Shown here piece by piece: positions 46,768-57,852 of a stretch of DNA of 64,000 nt. A program made the translations under genes and the position numbers. Source of the DNA: Bidens hawaiensis (taxonomy: Eukaryota > Streptophyta > Magnoliopsida > Asterales > Asteraceae); contig JAIQDT010001102.1 in NCBI GenBank assembly GCA_021521415.1, positions 434,001 through 498,000 of the forward strand. Reading direction: 5' to 3'. Every line of letters begins with the position of its first letter. The first letter of the stretch is position 1. The notes beneath the pieces were generated by a model that was given only the letters and a program-made list of their open reading frames with translations, was not told where the DNA came from and did not search any database.

Positions 46768-49700
46768 CTATTTACAAGCAAACCTTTTTAATTTTGCAAT
46801 GAAAATCACCACCTCAACATAAACCATGTTTTCCAAGCTTTTGAGAAAGTGAAAAAAGGCATATCTCGCACGACGATTGAGAAGTAAAGTTCCGCACACT
46901 ATCCAAAATACGGTAGGGAAGCCAGCGGCACCGCCTATATAAAACCATTTCTGAAGGTAATCTGTCCCTTTCCCGTCATCTTCACTTTCAGCAACCACGT
47001 GTGGTACTTCTAAACCTTCATCTCCAGGACAATATTTGGTTAATGGAGGTCCACATAGTCCTACATTTCCTGTGAATCTTGAAGGTTCAAAGGACTGGAT
47101 TTGAGTGCTAGATGGAATTCTCCCTGACAAGTTATTATATGACACGTCTAGATAATCTAATGAATTCATCTTAGACATGCTAGATGGTATCTCTCCTGAA
47201 ATATTGTTTCTTGATAAATCTAAAGCTAGAAGGTTTCTCATCTCACCAATTTTCCATGGAATTTTCCCATCTAGAGCATTGTTTGACAAGTTTAATGCAA
47301 TCAATCCACGAAGATTTGTTAGTTCGTAAGGGATTTGCCCTGTTAAATTATTTCCTGATAGATCAATACTCTTCAGTAATCCTAGATTTCTGTTAAATTC
47401 ACGTATATTTCCTTGCCAATGGATCATTGCACGGTCAATATAATTGTAGTAACCCATTCTTGGAATGTGGAAATTTTTTCGAGATAAGACTCCTTGAACC
47501 AGGGTAGTAAGATTTTTTATGCATGAGATAATCTAGATAATCTAAAGAATTCATCTTAGACTGCTAGATGGTATTTCTCCTGAAAGATTGTTTCTTGATA
47601 TATCTAAACTCAAAAGGTTCTTCATCTCACCAATTTCCCATGGAATCTTCCCGGTTAGAGCATTGTTTGACAAGTTCAGTGCGATCAATCCATGGAGATT
47701 GGTTAGTTCACAAGGAATTTGTCCAATTAGATTGTTTCCTGATAGATCAATGCCCTTGAAAAGTCCTAGATTTATGCTGAATTCACGTATATTTCCTTGC
47801 CAATGGATCATTGCACGGTCAATATAATTGTAGTAACCCATTCTTGGAATGTGGAAATTTTTTTGAGATAAGACTCCTTGAACCAGGGTAGTAAGATTTT
47901 TTATGCATGAGGGTATGGTGCCATTGAGATTGTTCATTGACAAGTCAAGGATTTGAACATTTGCAAGTTGACATAATTGTAAAGGGATGTCCCCAAAGAG
48001 TTTATTTGATGAAAGGCTAAGAGCATACAATCTTGTTAACCTTTCCCCTATCCAAAAAGGCACATTACAGGTAAACTTGTTGGCCCCTAAATCTAAAAAT
48101 GTTAACATGGTGCAATTATTTAATAGCATAGGTAATTCTCCAGAGAAGTTGTTGTTGTATAAAGACAATACCTCAAGTCTAATCAATGATGCAACAGAAT
48201 TAGGGAGCCTTCCAAACAAAATGTTGTATCCTAGATTAAGAACTCCAAGTTCTTTGAAATGCCCCAAACAGTCTGGAATCTTTCCTGTCAATGAGTTATG
48301 CGAGAGGTCTAGATATCTTAAGAAACCACTAGAAATTTGGCACAAAAAGGATATTCCTCCATGGAATTTGTTTCTGGAAAAATCTAAGTATTCTGAAGTA
48401 TATGGAACGTTTGGTATATGACCATAAAAATTGTTAGAACTCAAATCTATTATTGAGGAATAATTAGGGTCAAAGCTAGACAGTAAATCTGGTACTCTCC
48501 CATTGATATTGTTGGATGATAGATTCAAATATGTCAATTGATCATGCCAGGTGTTACAAAGCTTCAAAGGAACTTTGTTAGAGATACTATTATTTACAAT
48601 ATTAAACTGGGTAGTATTTTGAATCCATTTTTGGAAGCGAGGCCCTAGGTTGCAGGATCTCAAATCAATAGAATCTACATATGAAAGGTTTGACATTTTA
48701 GCTTCGAAAAACTCTCCTTTGAGATAGTTGGAAGAAATATCAAGAATTTGAAGTTTAGGTAGTTCCCACACCTTTTCACTTATTGATTCATTTAACTCAT
48801 TGTGATCAAGGTAAAGTTGTTCCAGAGGGGAAAACATTTGGATCTCATCAGATATAGTCCCTGTGAGCTGGTTATGTGAAGCATACAAATACTTTAATGT
48901 AACTGATGTGCATCCCGACCAAGTATTGAGGAAATCCGGAAATTTAACAACAACAACATTGTAGCTAAAGTCTAAAGTTGTCAAACTACATAGATTACCA
49001 AAAGATTTTCCATCTAACATATTTTTAGAGAGATAAGGAGTACGAAGCTTATTACTAGCTAGTGGCAACAACCAATGATACATAGACGAGTTTAGGTTGT
49101 TATAGCTGAGATCAAGGGTAACAATAGATGAAGAAGATGAGTTGACAGATGAGGAAGAATATGGATGCATAACCTCTGAGAGGTCACATCTATGTAAACT
49201 TAAATATGAGAGTTTTTGAAGACTTAGAATCACATTTACCCACTTATTTGCTTTGGCCAGAGAAGTACTATCCATAACTAGACGGTTCAAATCAGACATA
49301 TGAGACAACCAATCTATGTTTTCAATTGTACAACTTGTGAGGTATTCAAGTGTAAGATCTTGCAAGGTTTCGAGGTTTCCAAGCTCTTTGGGAATGCAGG
49401 AACCGTTTAAAAGATTGTTGTTAGAAAGGTCAAAATGTGTTAATTTGCTCAAAGAACCAATGGATGTGGGAATGCTTCCACTGAAAAAATTTCCACCGAG
49501 TATAAGATACCTAAGTTCGGTCAAGGAACCAACCACGGTCGGAATAATTCTATTTAAATAATTGTTGGAAATGTCAAAATACCTTAATTTGGTCAAGGAA
49601 CCAATAGAGCTGGGAATGGTTCCGTTAAACGAATTAAAGGTGAGATCAAGATAGCTTAACCGAGTCATGGAACCAATAAACATGGGAATTGTTCCACTAA

Positions 49701-49996
49701 AAGAATTCCAGCCAAGGTCAAGATAGCTCAAGTAGCTTAAGTTGAGCAAAGAAGGGCTAATCTTAGTCTTCTTCCTTTTCAGTTGTCCATGTACTAAGAC
49801 GGCCATAAGGATCTTGAATGTGAGCTTTGAAATCAAGAAGGGCATCTCTCTCTTTATCAATACACTTATAACGAGCAGTTGTTGGTACAAGTCCGTGGCT
49901 AACAGAAGTGGAAGTTGTAATTTTAAAACGCAGTAAGAGAAGTGAGAAAATAAACAAAACAAGATGCAGAATTTTATGGCAAATCATATTTCTCAT
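46768..49996 (-). pseudogene. RLP D pseudogene with internal tandem duplication
   Basis: The start at 49996 (MRNMICHKILHLVLFIFSLL signal peptide) leads to the LRR cap (CIDKERDALLDFKAHIQDP). At about 49765 the second cysteine pair (the CCxW...C part) is deleted and the frame shifts, giving two stops in the first frame. LRRs then run open from about 49775 to 47551, ending in a premature stop after SGEIPSS. A segment of about 385 bp coding for MGYYNYIDRAMIHWQGN and the last LRRs is present twice in tandem (about 47148-47533 and 47533-47918), and a 2-bp loss in the upstream copy causes the stop. The final part (46768-47457) carries the TM helix (FYIGGAAGFPTVFWIVCGTL) and tail RFACK. Not functional as a receptor. 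Confidence 0.9.
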
Positions 49997-50059
49997 TGAG
50001 TTGAATCAAAGTGTGATCTTTTTTGTTCGCTTTTATCTAATGCATCATGTATGACCAGC

Positions 50060-50069
50060 TTTATATAAA
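50060..50069 (-). promoter_or_regulatory. TATA box of RLP D
   Basis: TTTATATAAA about 64 bp upstream of the RLP D start codon, in the conserved position. Confidence 0.6.
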
Positions 50070-50269
50070 CTCAACCTTTCTGATAACTTTTTTTTAAAAT
50101 ATATATTCTTATGTTATCTATAAATCAAAAAGAAAAACAAAAGGTTGAACTAAAGGGTAACTGGTGGTAAGTTTTTTATATCCAACATCGTTGTTTTGTT
50201 ATATTTGTCCCCTAAAAGAAAGAAAAAAGAATCCAATGTAAACATGTCTATGTAGACCTGGTCAGAAGC

Positions 50270-50960
50270 ATCTAGTTCCGCCAGTTATGTGACGCGTCGA
50301 TTTTGTTACATTTGTCCTAAAAATGTGCGATCAATGCCGTCTAAAGATACCAATGCATTCACTAGAATGATAATTAGTTAATACATGATATAGACAGCCT
50401 ATATAATAGAATTGATCTACTAACACAATATTAACATGCAATATGACTTCCCAAACACAATAATTATATGCCTATAAAGTAAAAATTATATACATAATGT
50501 GTACTTTAGTTTAAAAATCACTTAAAGGTGCACAAATCGGATCTCATTCGGTTTCAAACCTGTTTAGTTCTGTTAAACTGGTTTTAAAGTTCTCAAACCG
50601 ATAACAAATTGATGGTTTGGTTAAAAGATTATATTATTATTGATGTAATATTGTCTTAATGTAGCATTTCTTATCATGGTTAACACAGTGATTACTGATT
50701 CAACTGACCCACATTAAAAAACGATTTTGATAGAACCTGGTCAAATCTGTTACCCAACTCGAATCGAGTTCACAAATCACAAACTCGTACATAAATGGGT
50801 CCGGTTAACACGTAACGAAGCTCTACTTGTGCTACATGGCACAATGCTTTTGTAACCAATACATGCCACAATATATAAAAAGGAAAAAAATAGAGTTTCT
50901 AATACTTAAATGGAAGGGGAAAAACACTAAGTAACTTTTAATAGCTAGCAAGCATCTTAG
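50270..50960 (-). repeat. RLP 5' flank of copy D, single diverged block
   Basis: A shortened flank block (50300-50370: TGTCCTAAAAATGTGCGATCAA, GCCGTCTAAAGATACCAATGC) and the outer edge ACACAATGCTTTTGTAACCAATAC at 50851. It closely resembles the flank of copy E, so D and E are probably the most recent duplicates. Confidence 0.6.
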
Positions 50961-51079
50961 AAGTCATTACTGTCTAAGTTTAATGTCAATCCTAACTTCT
51001 CAAAATCAAAACATGTTGGCTGACACAAAGTAAGACAAGATAATGAATGATCTAAACAAATCATTATTAACCAACCACA

Positions 51080-54000
51080 TCACACGCCCGCTATGCGCAA
51101 CTCTTCAGCACCATGCGCAAAATGACACCTTTCGCCAAAAGTACAAGACCCTTTAGCAAAGTTGTCACATATCTTCGTCTTGAGGTTATTAGTCGGCGGA
51201 CCGTTAAAGCTCTTTTGTGGCTGATGCTGCAAATTGGATGCGCTTATGTTGACTATAAGCTCACGAACCATCTGACTCGCTTGGTTGATCTGCTCAAACG
51301 TGCCTTCAAGCTCAATGTTTTTCTGGCTCGGGTCCGACTCGTGGTCTTTTATTTTAAGTTTGACTCCGGTCAACCTACAGATTTGTTTCGAGTTGACCCC
51401 GTTTTTACCTATGATCGGTCCCGCAAGCGTGCCTAATACGCTGATCTTCGCGGTTGCCGACGCTCCGAACCCAGCGGCTGCGTGGTGGTTGTGGTTGTGG
51501 TTGTCGGGCTGGTAATGGTCGAGTCGAGGCGGGCCACCAAAACGGTTGACGGGTGCGTGGGCCATAGCGCGTGGATCGTCATGGTGAGACGGAGCGGTTG
51601 GTTTTCCTAACTCCCATTCTCCATGGGCGAAATGACACTTGTCGCCAAACCGACATCCTTCTGCAGTGTTGTATTTGTTGCAGAGGCGGTTTTTGACAGG
51701 TGGCGGTGATGACCCGTCTGGGAATGAAGGTGGTGGGACGACGGGGTGGTTTCGGATTGTTGGAGGTAGTGCAGCGGGGTTGCCACCTGTCATTTGAGTA
51801 ACGTTTTTTATGCCTCCGGGTACATAATGCGAGAAATGGCATCCCTCACCAAATTGACAACCGGAAGTGCTGCATATTAAATCAACAAAACAAATGGAAA
51901 ACGTTGCGTCAAAAATCAAATAAAAAAGAGTATTTTTGTATGACTTGTCACGGTATATATTTCAGTATAAATACATCATAACCATTCACGGGTTAGTTGG
52001 ACTATTATTCATGTGTTACTTTTATGCGAATTTTGTGCATGTCAGTGTCACTAAATGAGTAAATAATAACAGAAAATATGCTAATAACTAAATAACTGAT
52101 TCAGCTAAATAACAAACTAATCACAGTAAAATAACGCACTCTTAACTACTACGTAGACTCAAAAAAAGTAGAAAACAAAATAAAAGAATTAAAGCATTAA
52201 AAAAGATTGTTGTTTATAACTAATAAAAAAAACCTTGCTTGAATCAAATTTCAGTAAAGCATACAAGATAAAACAAAACTCATAACTGAATAAAATTAAA
52301 GTGCATATAGAGAAATACACACACTTATCATGTGATTCGAGCATACGTTTAATGCCGTTGGTATAGGTATATCATATACTGCATCATGAGTATAAATAGT
52401 ATGAAAAAAGAATATATAAGATTTAGAGTGATAAATATTTATAATTTATCATGAACTTATTGTTCAAAGTACTTTCATGAAACAACCAGTTCTGTAGTTC
52501 TGTACTCCTTATTATCATGGTTGTTAACTTATTACCTTGATTACATGAAGATTTACCTGGATCAAAACTTTAATTTCCAATCCATTAGTCCAAATGACAC
52601 ATCTTTTGATTTAAAAGATTATGTAGCATGCTTTCAATTATAATTTTGAAACATATACAAAGCATAAAAAATTAAATTAAATTTACACTGTTGATTTTAG
52701 CCAAGTTAGAATTTTAACCTGAAAAACTTTGTGCATGGCTTCGATTTGCTTCCTATACCAGATTGAAACGAGTCCGTGTCTGTTACATAAATTAATTATT
52801 TTATTAAAATTTCAATTTTGATTTAGATCTTATCCATACTATATTATAAAACATATGAGGATGACAAAAGGTAATTTTACATAATTGTATGAGTTTAAGT
52901 AATTACAACTTTTAAAACATATATTACAATCCTTTTAAACGTAACGCTGAGTTTTAAACTAACTTAGGCCATAACTAATTCACACGTATATAGTTTTTTT
53001 TTTAAATTTAAGTATTTTAAACAAACACGTTACTTAATTACCAATCAAGAAACAAACTTTATCAAAAACAATAACTTTATAACTAACTCCACTTCAACCA
53101 AATGAAAACTCGATACAAGCAGTAACGATGAAAAAAAACCAGTGTGTTTTAATGATAGATTCACAAAAATAACCGCAAAATCGAACAGGAAAACAAAACA
53201 TAATCTATACTGTATTGTAATACAGATGAGTAGAACAAAAGGCTAATTTTACATAACTCTAAAAGCTTACGTAATTATAATGAAAACGCAATCCTTCTAA
53301 ACGTAATAAAAAACTTTAAAACAACTTCCCCGCGAGTTTTTAACAGTCATAACTTACTCATACGTTAATAGTTTGAAAAAGATATCTACATCATAAAATG
53401 AGCATCTTATTATGTTTATTATGTTTAATTTGAGTATATTATTACTACGATTTTTTTATTAAAAAAATACATACATATGTGAAGAACAAAAACATCACTT
53501 TACATAATTTTAAGAGTAACCACTATGAAAATAAAATCCGTTTAAAACCAAAAGTAAATGAAGGGCTTGAGCTAGACCTTGGGTTCGAATCCCAAGCCCA
53601 CCCAGGTTTTCATCACACCATGTGTTACGCCACATAGTTCTGCTCTTGTGGGAGCACAACGACTTTCAAGTGGCAGCCGATGGTATGGTTTCCCGAGGGA
53701 ACGCCCAAGCCAAACTCTGAAGCCAGCGTGGGCAAAGGGCTCTCCACAAAATCGAACAGGAAACCACCCATGACTTTAAAACGGCCATAACTTATTCATA
53801 AGATAAAAATATTATTCAAAAAAAATTATAAAAATCAGCAATTTATTCTCTTTAACATGATAAAGTTACTACTACAGTATTTTCATCAAAGACAATAACT
53901 TTATAGCTAATTAAACTTATTCGAACAAAACCCAATTCAGAAAAACAACAATTAATTCTCTTTAATGTTTATACTACATTATTTTTATTCACAAAAAAAA

Positions 54001-54247
54001 TTCAGAAATAATAACTTTACTGCTAAATAAACTAATCCAAACAAAACCCAATTCAAAAAACCAACAATTAACCCCAAAACCCAAAAAAGAACAACCAATT
54101 AACCAAATTGAACCAAAACCCTAACCCTAGATCTAAAATTAACGAAACAGAGAGTAAAAAATACTAACCTTGTTTGGGTTTCTTGAACCCGCCGTTGCCG
54201 TTGAACCCAAAAGCAGGTCTGGTTCGTTTCTTAGCGCCGAAATCCAT
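51080..54247 (-). CDS. CCCH zinc finger and KH domain RNA-binding protein (KHZ1/KHZ2-like)
   Basis: Three exons on the minus strand: 54169-54247, 52719-52779 and 51080-51869, all with GT...AG introns, total 930 bp (309 residues). Order: [21 protein letters not shown]-terminus; CCCH finger 1 (C-x8-C-x5-C-x3-[21 protein letters not shown]), split by intron 2; finger 2 ([20 protein letters not shown]); a KH domain with the IIGKNG loop; finger 3 (C-x7-C-x5-C-x3-[20 protein letters not shown]) near the C-terminus. This matches the Arabidopsis KHZ1/KHZ2 pair, nuclear RNA-binding proteins linked to flowering and leaf senescence. All key Cys/His are present and no lesion is seen. The small 61-bp exon was placed from the family pattern and splice sites. 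It is the only host gene here that looks intact. Confidence 0.9.
52848..53400. repeat. Repeated Helitron-like segments inside the KHZ gene intron 1
   Basis: CATACTATATTATAAAACA at 52848 resembles Helitron 5' ends, and a second related start (CTATACTGTATTGTAATACA) lies at 53203. Each is followed by AAAGG(T/C)(T)AATTTTACATAA, then by a GGCCATAACTAATTCA / GTCATAACTTACTCA word. No CTRR hairpin end was found, so the family is uncertain. Confidence 0.4.
53565..53770 (+). repeat. SINE-like segment with a polymerase III B box
   Basis: GGTTCGAATCC at 53582-53592 is a perfect tRNA/SINE B box, preceded by GGCTTGAGCTAGACCTTG and followed by a GC-richer body unlike the surrounding AT-rich intron. No clear A box or poly-A end was seen. 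Confidence 0.4.
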
Positions 54248-54502
54248 GGAATAATAAAACCCCCAAATTGAATTGAACGAAATTAGGGTTCGTAAAACGC
54301 TAAGGGGTAAGTAATTGTGTTGTTATTGTGGATCTGTGATTTGATATTTTGATGGGTTTTGTTAGTTTTATTGGTGGGATTGGTCAAAGTCAATGGTTTT
54401 TTTAATGGGTGATGTGTGGGCTGGGCTTTGGGTTGTGGGATTGGGAATGTAATGGGATCAAATGGGCCTTTAAACTAAAAGGAATCTATCTATCTATATG
54501 AC

Positions 54503-55370
54503 TAGGCCCGTAAACGAGCCGAGCCGAGCTTTGGCTTGGTTACAAAAATAAGCCAGCTTGGCTCTGTTATTTGAAATCAAGCAGAGAAAGTTATAGGTCA
54601 GCAAAAGTTATGGGTCTCAAGTATAGAAATTTATATACTAAGTCTGAGCTATGACAATCTATTGCGTTCTAGCTAACCGTCCTGCATTAAATTGCCATCG
54701 GGCTAGCTAGCCATGAGCCACGGTCACAAGCCCGATCAAATGCTGAGGGACAAATGCTTTGATGAGCTAACCCTCGGCCTAACTCCAACTTGGACATGAC
54801 CGCCATTCCCCTAACGTTGCTCTAAGGAAAGCAAACTAAATAATTGTCTTAACCTTTGACATCAAGAAAAGAAAAAAACACCACATCAATTTTTTATGGA
54901 TATGGATAAGGAATTTGTTGGGAATGCTCTTAGGGTTGTAAGCGAAACAAAGTTCAGCAAACAGTTCATGAACGATTCAACGAGAAATTTGTTTACTAAA
55001 TGAAAGAACATGAACAGAGTTCCTCGTTCGTTCAGTTGTGTTTGCGAATGGCTGGTCATGTTTGTTTGTATATGTTGTTTATGAATGTTTTTTGTATATT
55101 TATTTATTTTATCTTAACTTTTTTTATTTTTTTTTAATTTATTACCCAAAACATTAAATAGGAAACCATATTCCAATAATATTTACATTGATGAATACAT
55201 CAACATCAATCTCTAGGCTCCGCTGACTTTATTTGAGTTTGTGAGCATGTTCATTTCCTTAATGAACAAACCCGAATATAAAATCTCGTTCGGTAAGTGT
55301 TCATAAACCGTTCTTGAACACATTATCTCCCTAACAAACGAACATGAATAAGTCATGCACAGACGTCAGT
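54503..55370. repeat. Two one-ended hAT-like relics
   Basis: TAGGCCCGTAAACGAGCCG at 54503 and TAGGGTTGTAAGCGAAACAA at 54931 resemble hAT terminal repeats. Interior words such as GAACAAACCCG and CGTTCTTGAACA (55262-55322) fit decayed members of the families with CGAGCC/TGTTCG composition. No right-hand terminal repeat or target duplication was found for either. Confidence 0.4.
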
Positions 55371-57852
55371 AACACGCGCACGATGTTGTTTACACGTTCT
55401 GAGGTTGATAATGTGTGTCCAACGCCATGTAACTCGCGCAACCCAACCTTATTATGTGCTTAACCCAACGTCCCACACGAGTAATCAACGTCAGTTACGC
55501 ACGAGGTTTAATGTCGCTCATCGGTATAAAAAGTTTCAGCGTTTCAAATCGAACCATGAACACCCATAATTGTTACATAGTTATCGGGGAATGTGTTCTC
55601 TACCGCATGCCTCCCGTCTAGTATTAATATACTTAAATGACTTATATCACTATATGTATTACAACTTGCATAGGCGTAGATGTTAGCATGTAATCGTGCT
55701 TGAAGAGAGGTTATGTTAAAAATGGGGTTGATCAAACGGGTCTTTTATAAAGGGAAAAACATTTCTTCTGACAACGACAGTTCCTTTGGGCCCAAGCCAA
55801 ACCCTTCGATCTTAAACAACGGTGGACCCCCCTACTTCCGCAGTGGAACCCCTACTCTTCCCAATGGGTCTAAAGGCTTCGGCATAGAACCATTGAGGTT
55901 CTATTGTGCTCGAAATAAGAATAGTCTTATTTAGCATACACTTCACACCTTTCAACTCACATCAATGTTTATTCTAGTTTATCAATTGGTCTTTAAGTAC
56001 ATTCCAATTACACAAATGACTTAACACTTAGGGGTGTTTGGAATTGTTTTATATGTGAGGAGATAACTTGATAAGTTATAATATTATAACTTATAACTTA
56101 TCCTAAAAATAAGTTATAAGAAGGTAAAATAAGGAATCCCAAACACCTCCTTAAATCACCGACATAAAACACGTGTAAGAGACATAGTTCAACTAGATAC
56201 TTTCATATCTAGATTATCTATATTGTCATATGTCTAGGGCAAGATGGTCATTTAACTTCAATTTTAAGACATTTAAAAACATTTTTGTTATACTTGGTAC
56301 AAGTGTTAAAGCATCAACTAACCATTTGCAATTATGCCTCTCCTGTTTACAAATCTATGCCCATCCCACGTCGGATGAGAAAAAAATTGGATGAAGGAAA
56401 TGGCTATGTTGTTTCTTTGTCCAGTATCGATGAAGAAACAAAAATGGATGGAACACCTACTCTATAAGGTGGAGGCCCTATCAAAACCATAACCGAAATA
56501 TACGGTGATATAGCTTTAAAACCTAACTAACTTTGGCTAGAAAACGGTTCAGTTATTCAGTTTTGAAAGCCCGATTTTTGGTTAATAACTGAAAACTTAA
56601 GCAATGAATGACTTGGGTTGGAGTTTTAAAATTTTATTTCAATTAGATTTGGTTATCAATAACACATTTTATAACATACTAATCCTCCGGTGCTTTGTTT
56701 ATTTATACTTATTCGATCATTTGCTAAATTTTTATGTTGGGGTTTATTAAGTAGTGTTTCATGGATTAGCCGGAAGTCCAATCCTGCATAAAACAACAAA
56801 ACACTTGGTATAAACTTTAAACTTTTACTAAATATGATTAATGATTCAAATAACTCACCATAAGCAATGTGCATATGGTTGATTACATCTACAAGCTTAT
56901 CCATTTGGTTTATCACAAGTTGCCTCTGTTAATTAAGAACATGATTCACTTCATTAGCCTTTAGAATCCTTAATCCTCAAATTTATTGGAATTTTTGCAT
57001 CTTTGCCCATCCCTCGTCGGATGAGAAAACAAATTTGGATGAACTGACTATAAACGGAGCCCTTGGCTTTCCCATATAAATCATCCATTATTCCATCATT
57101 TCTTTATATCGATGAAAAAACAAAACTAGAGACCATCTACTTTATAAATTGGAGGCCTAACTAAAACCATAATTAATATATTTGGTATCAACGGTTGATA
57201 CCCTGTCTCAGAAAAACTCGCCCAGTGGTAGTTTCAGAAACTATTCAAAGAAAAATATATTTGGTTATCTATCTTTAAAAACCAACTGAAATTGGTTTCG
57301 GTTAGAAGCGGTTCGGTTTAAATGTACCATTATTATAATCTTTCATAAAATATAAAGCAACTATCCATCCATATCTTATAAATAATCTTTTTAGGGCAAA
57401 TAATAATTTAACTTCAACTTTAAGAACACTATTCTTGCACTTGAATGTATATTCTCAAAATTCTTAGCTTAGGTTTATGTACATTTTAAACGCGCATTCT
57501 ATAGCATACTAATCATACGGTGTTTTGTTTATTTGGCCACATCTATGTTATATTTTTTTTAAATTCCGAATATTTATTTGTGACATCTATCAACCTACGT
57601 TCCCAAATCGCCGTTTTATTTTTTGGTTATACGAGCACACAATGTGATCATTTATACATACATTTCCGTGCCATCGTTTTATTGTTTGGTTATACTAAAT
57701 ACCTTACTCTAATTGTACCCCAACAACCGTATACATAATACATTGTTACATCAAGAGTCTCCATACAGATTAGTTAGAAACTAAGTGTAAGTCACTGATC
57801 ACACTCCAAGGTACACATATACTCTTTCTTCATTATTATCTGCATAAAATTG
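55371..57852. other. Intergenic; repeated segments, no supported gene
   Basis: CCCATCCC(A/T)CGTCGGATGAGAAAA at 56361 and 57004, each followed by a TCGATGAA(G/A)AAACAAAA word and GGAGGCC, shows a direct repeat of about 100-150 bp. TAGCATACTAATC(A/C)...GGTG(T/C)TTTGTTTATTT also occurs twice (56670, 57503). Probable retroelement debris. A plus-strand frame at 55713-55934 has no recognisable domain. Confidence 0.4.

Noticed and set aside
55713..55934. 73-codon plus-strand frame
   Set aside because: No recognisable domain and it lies in repeat debris.
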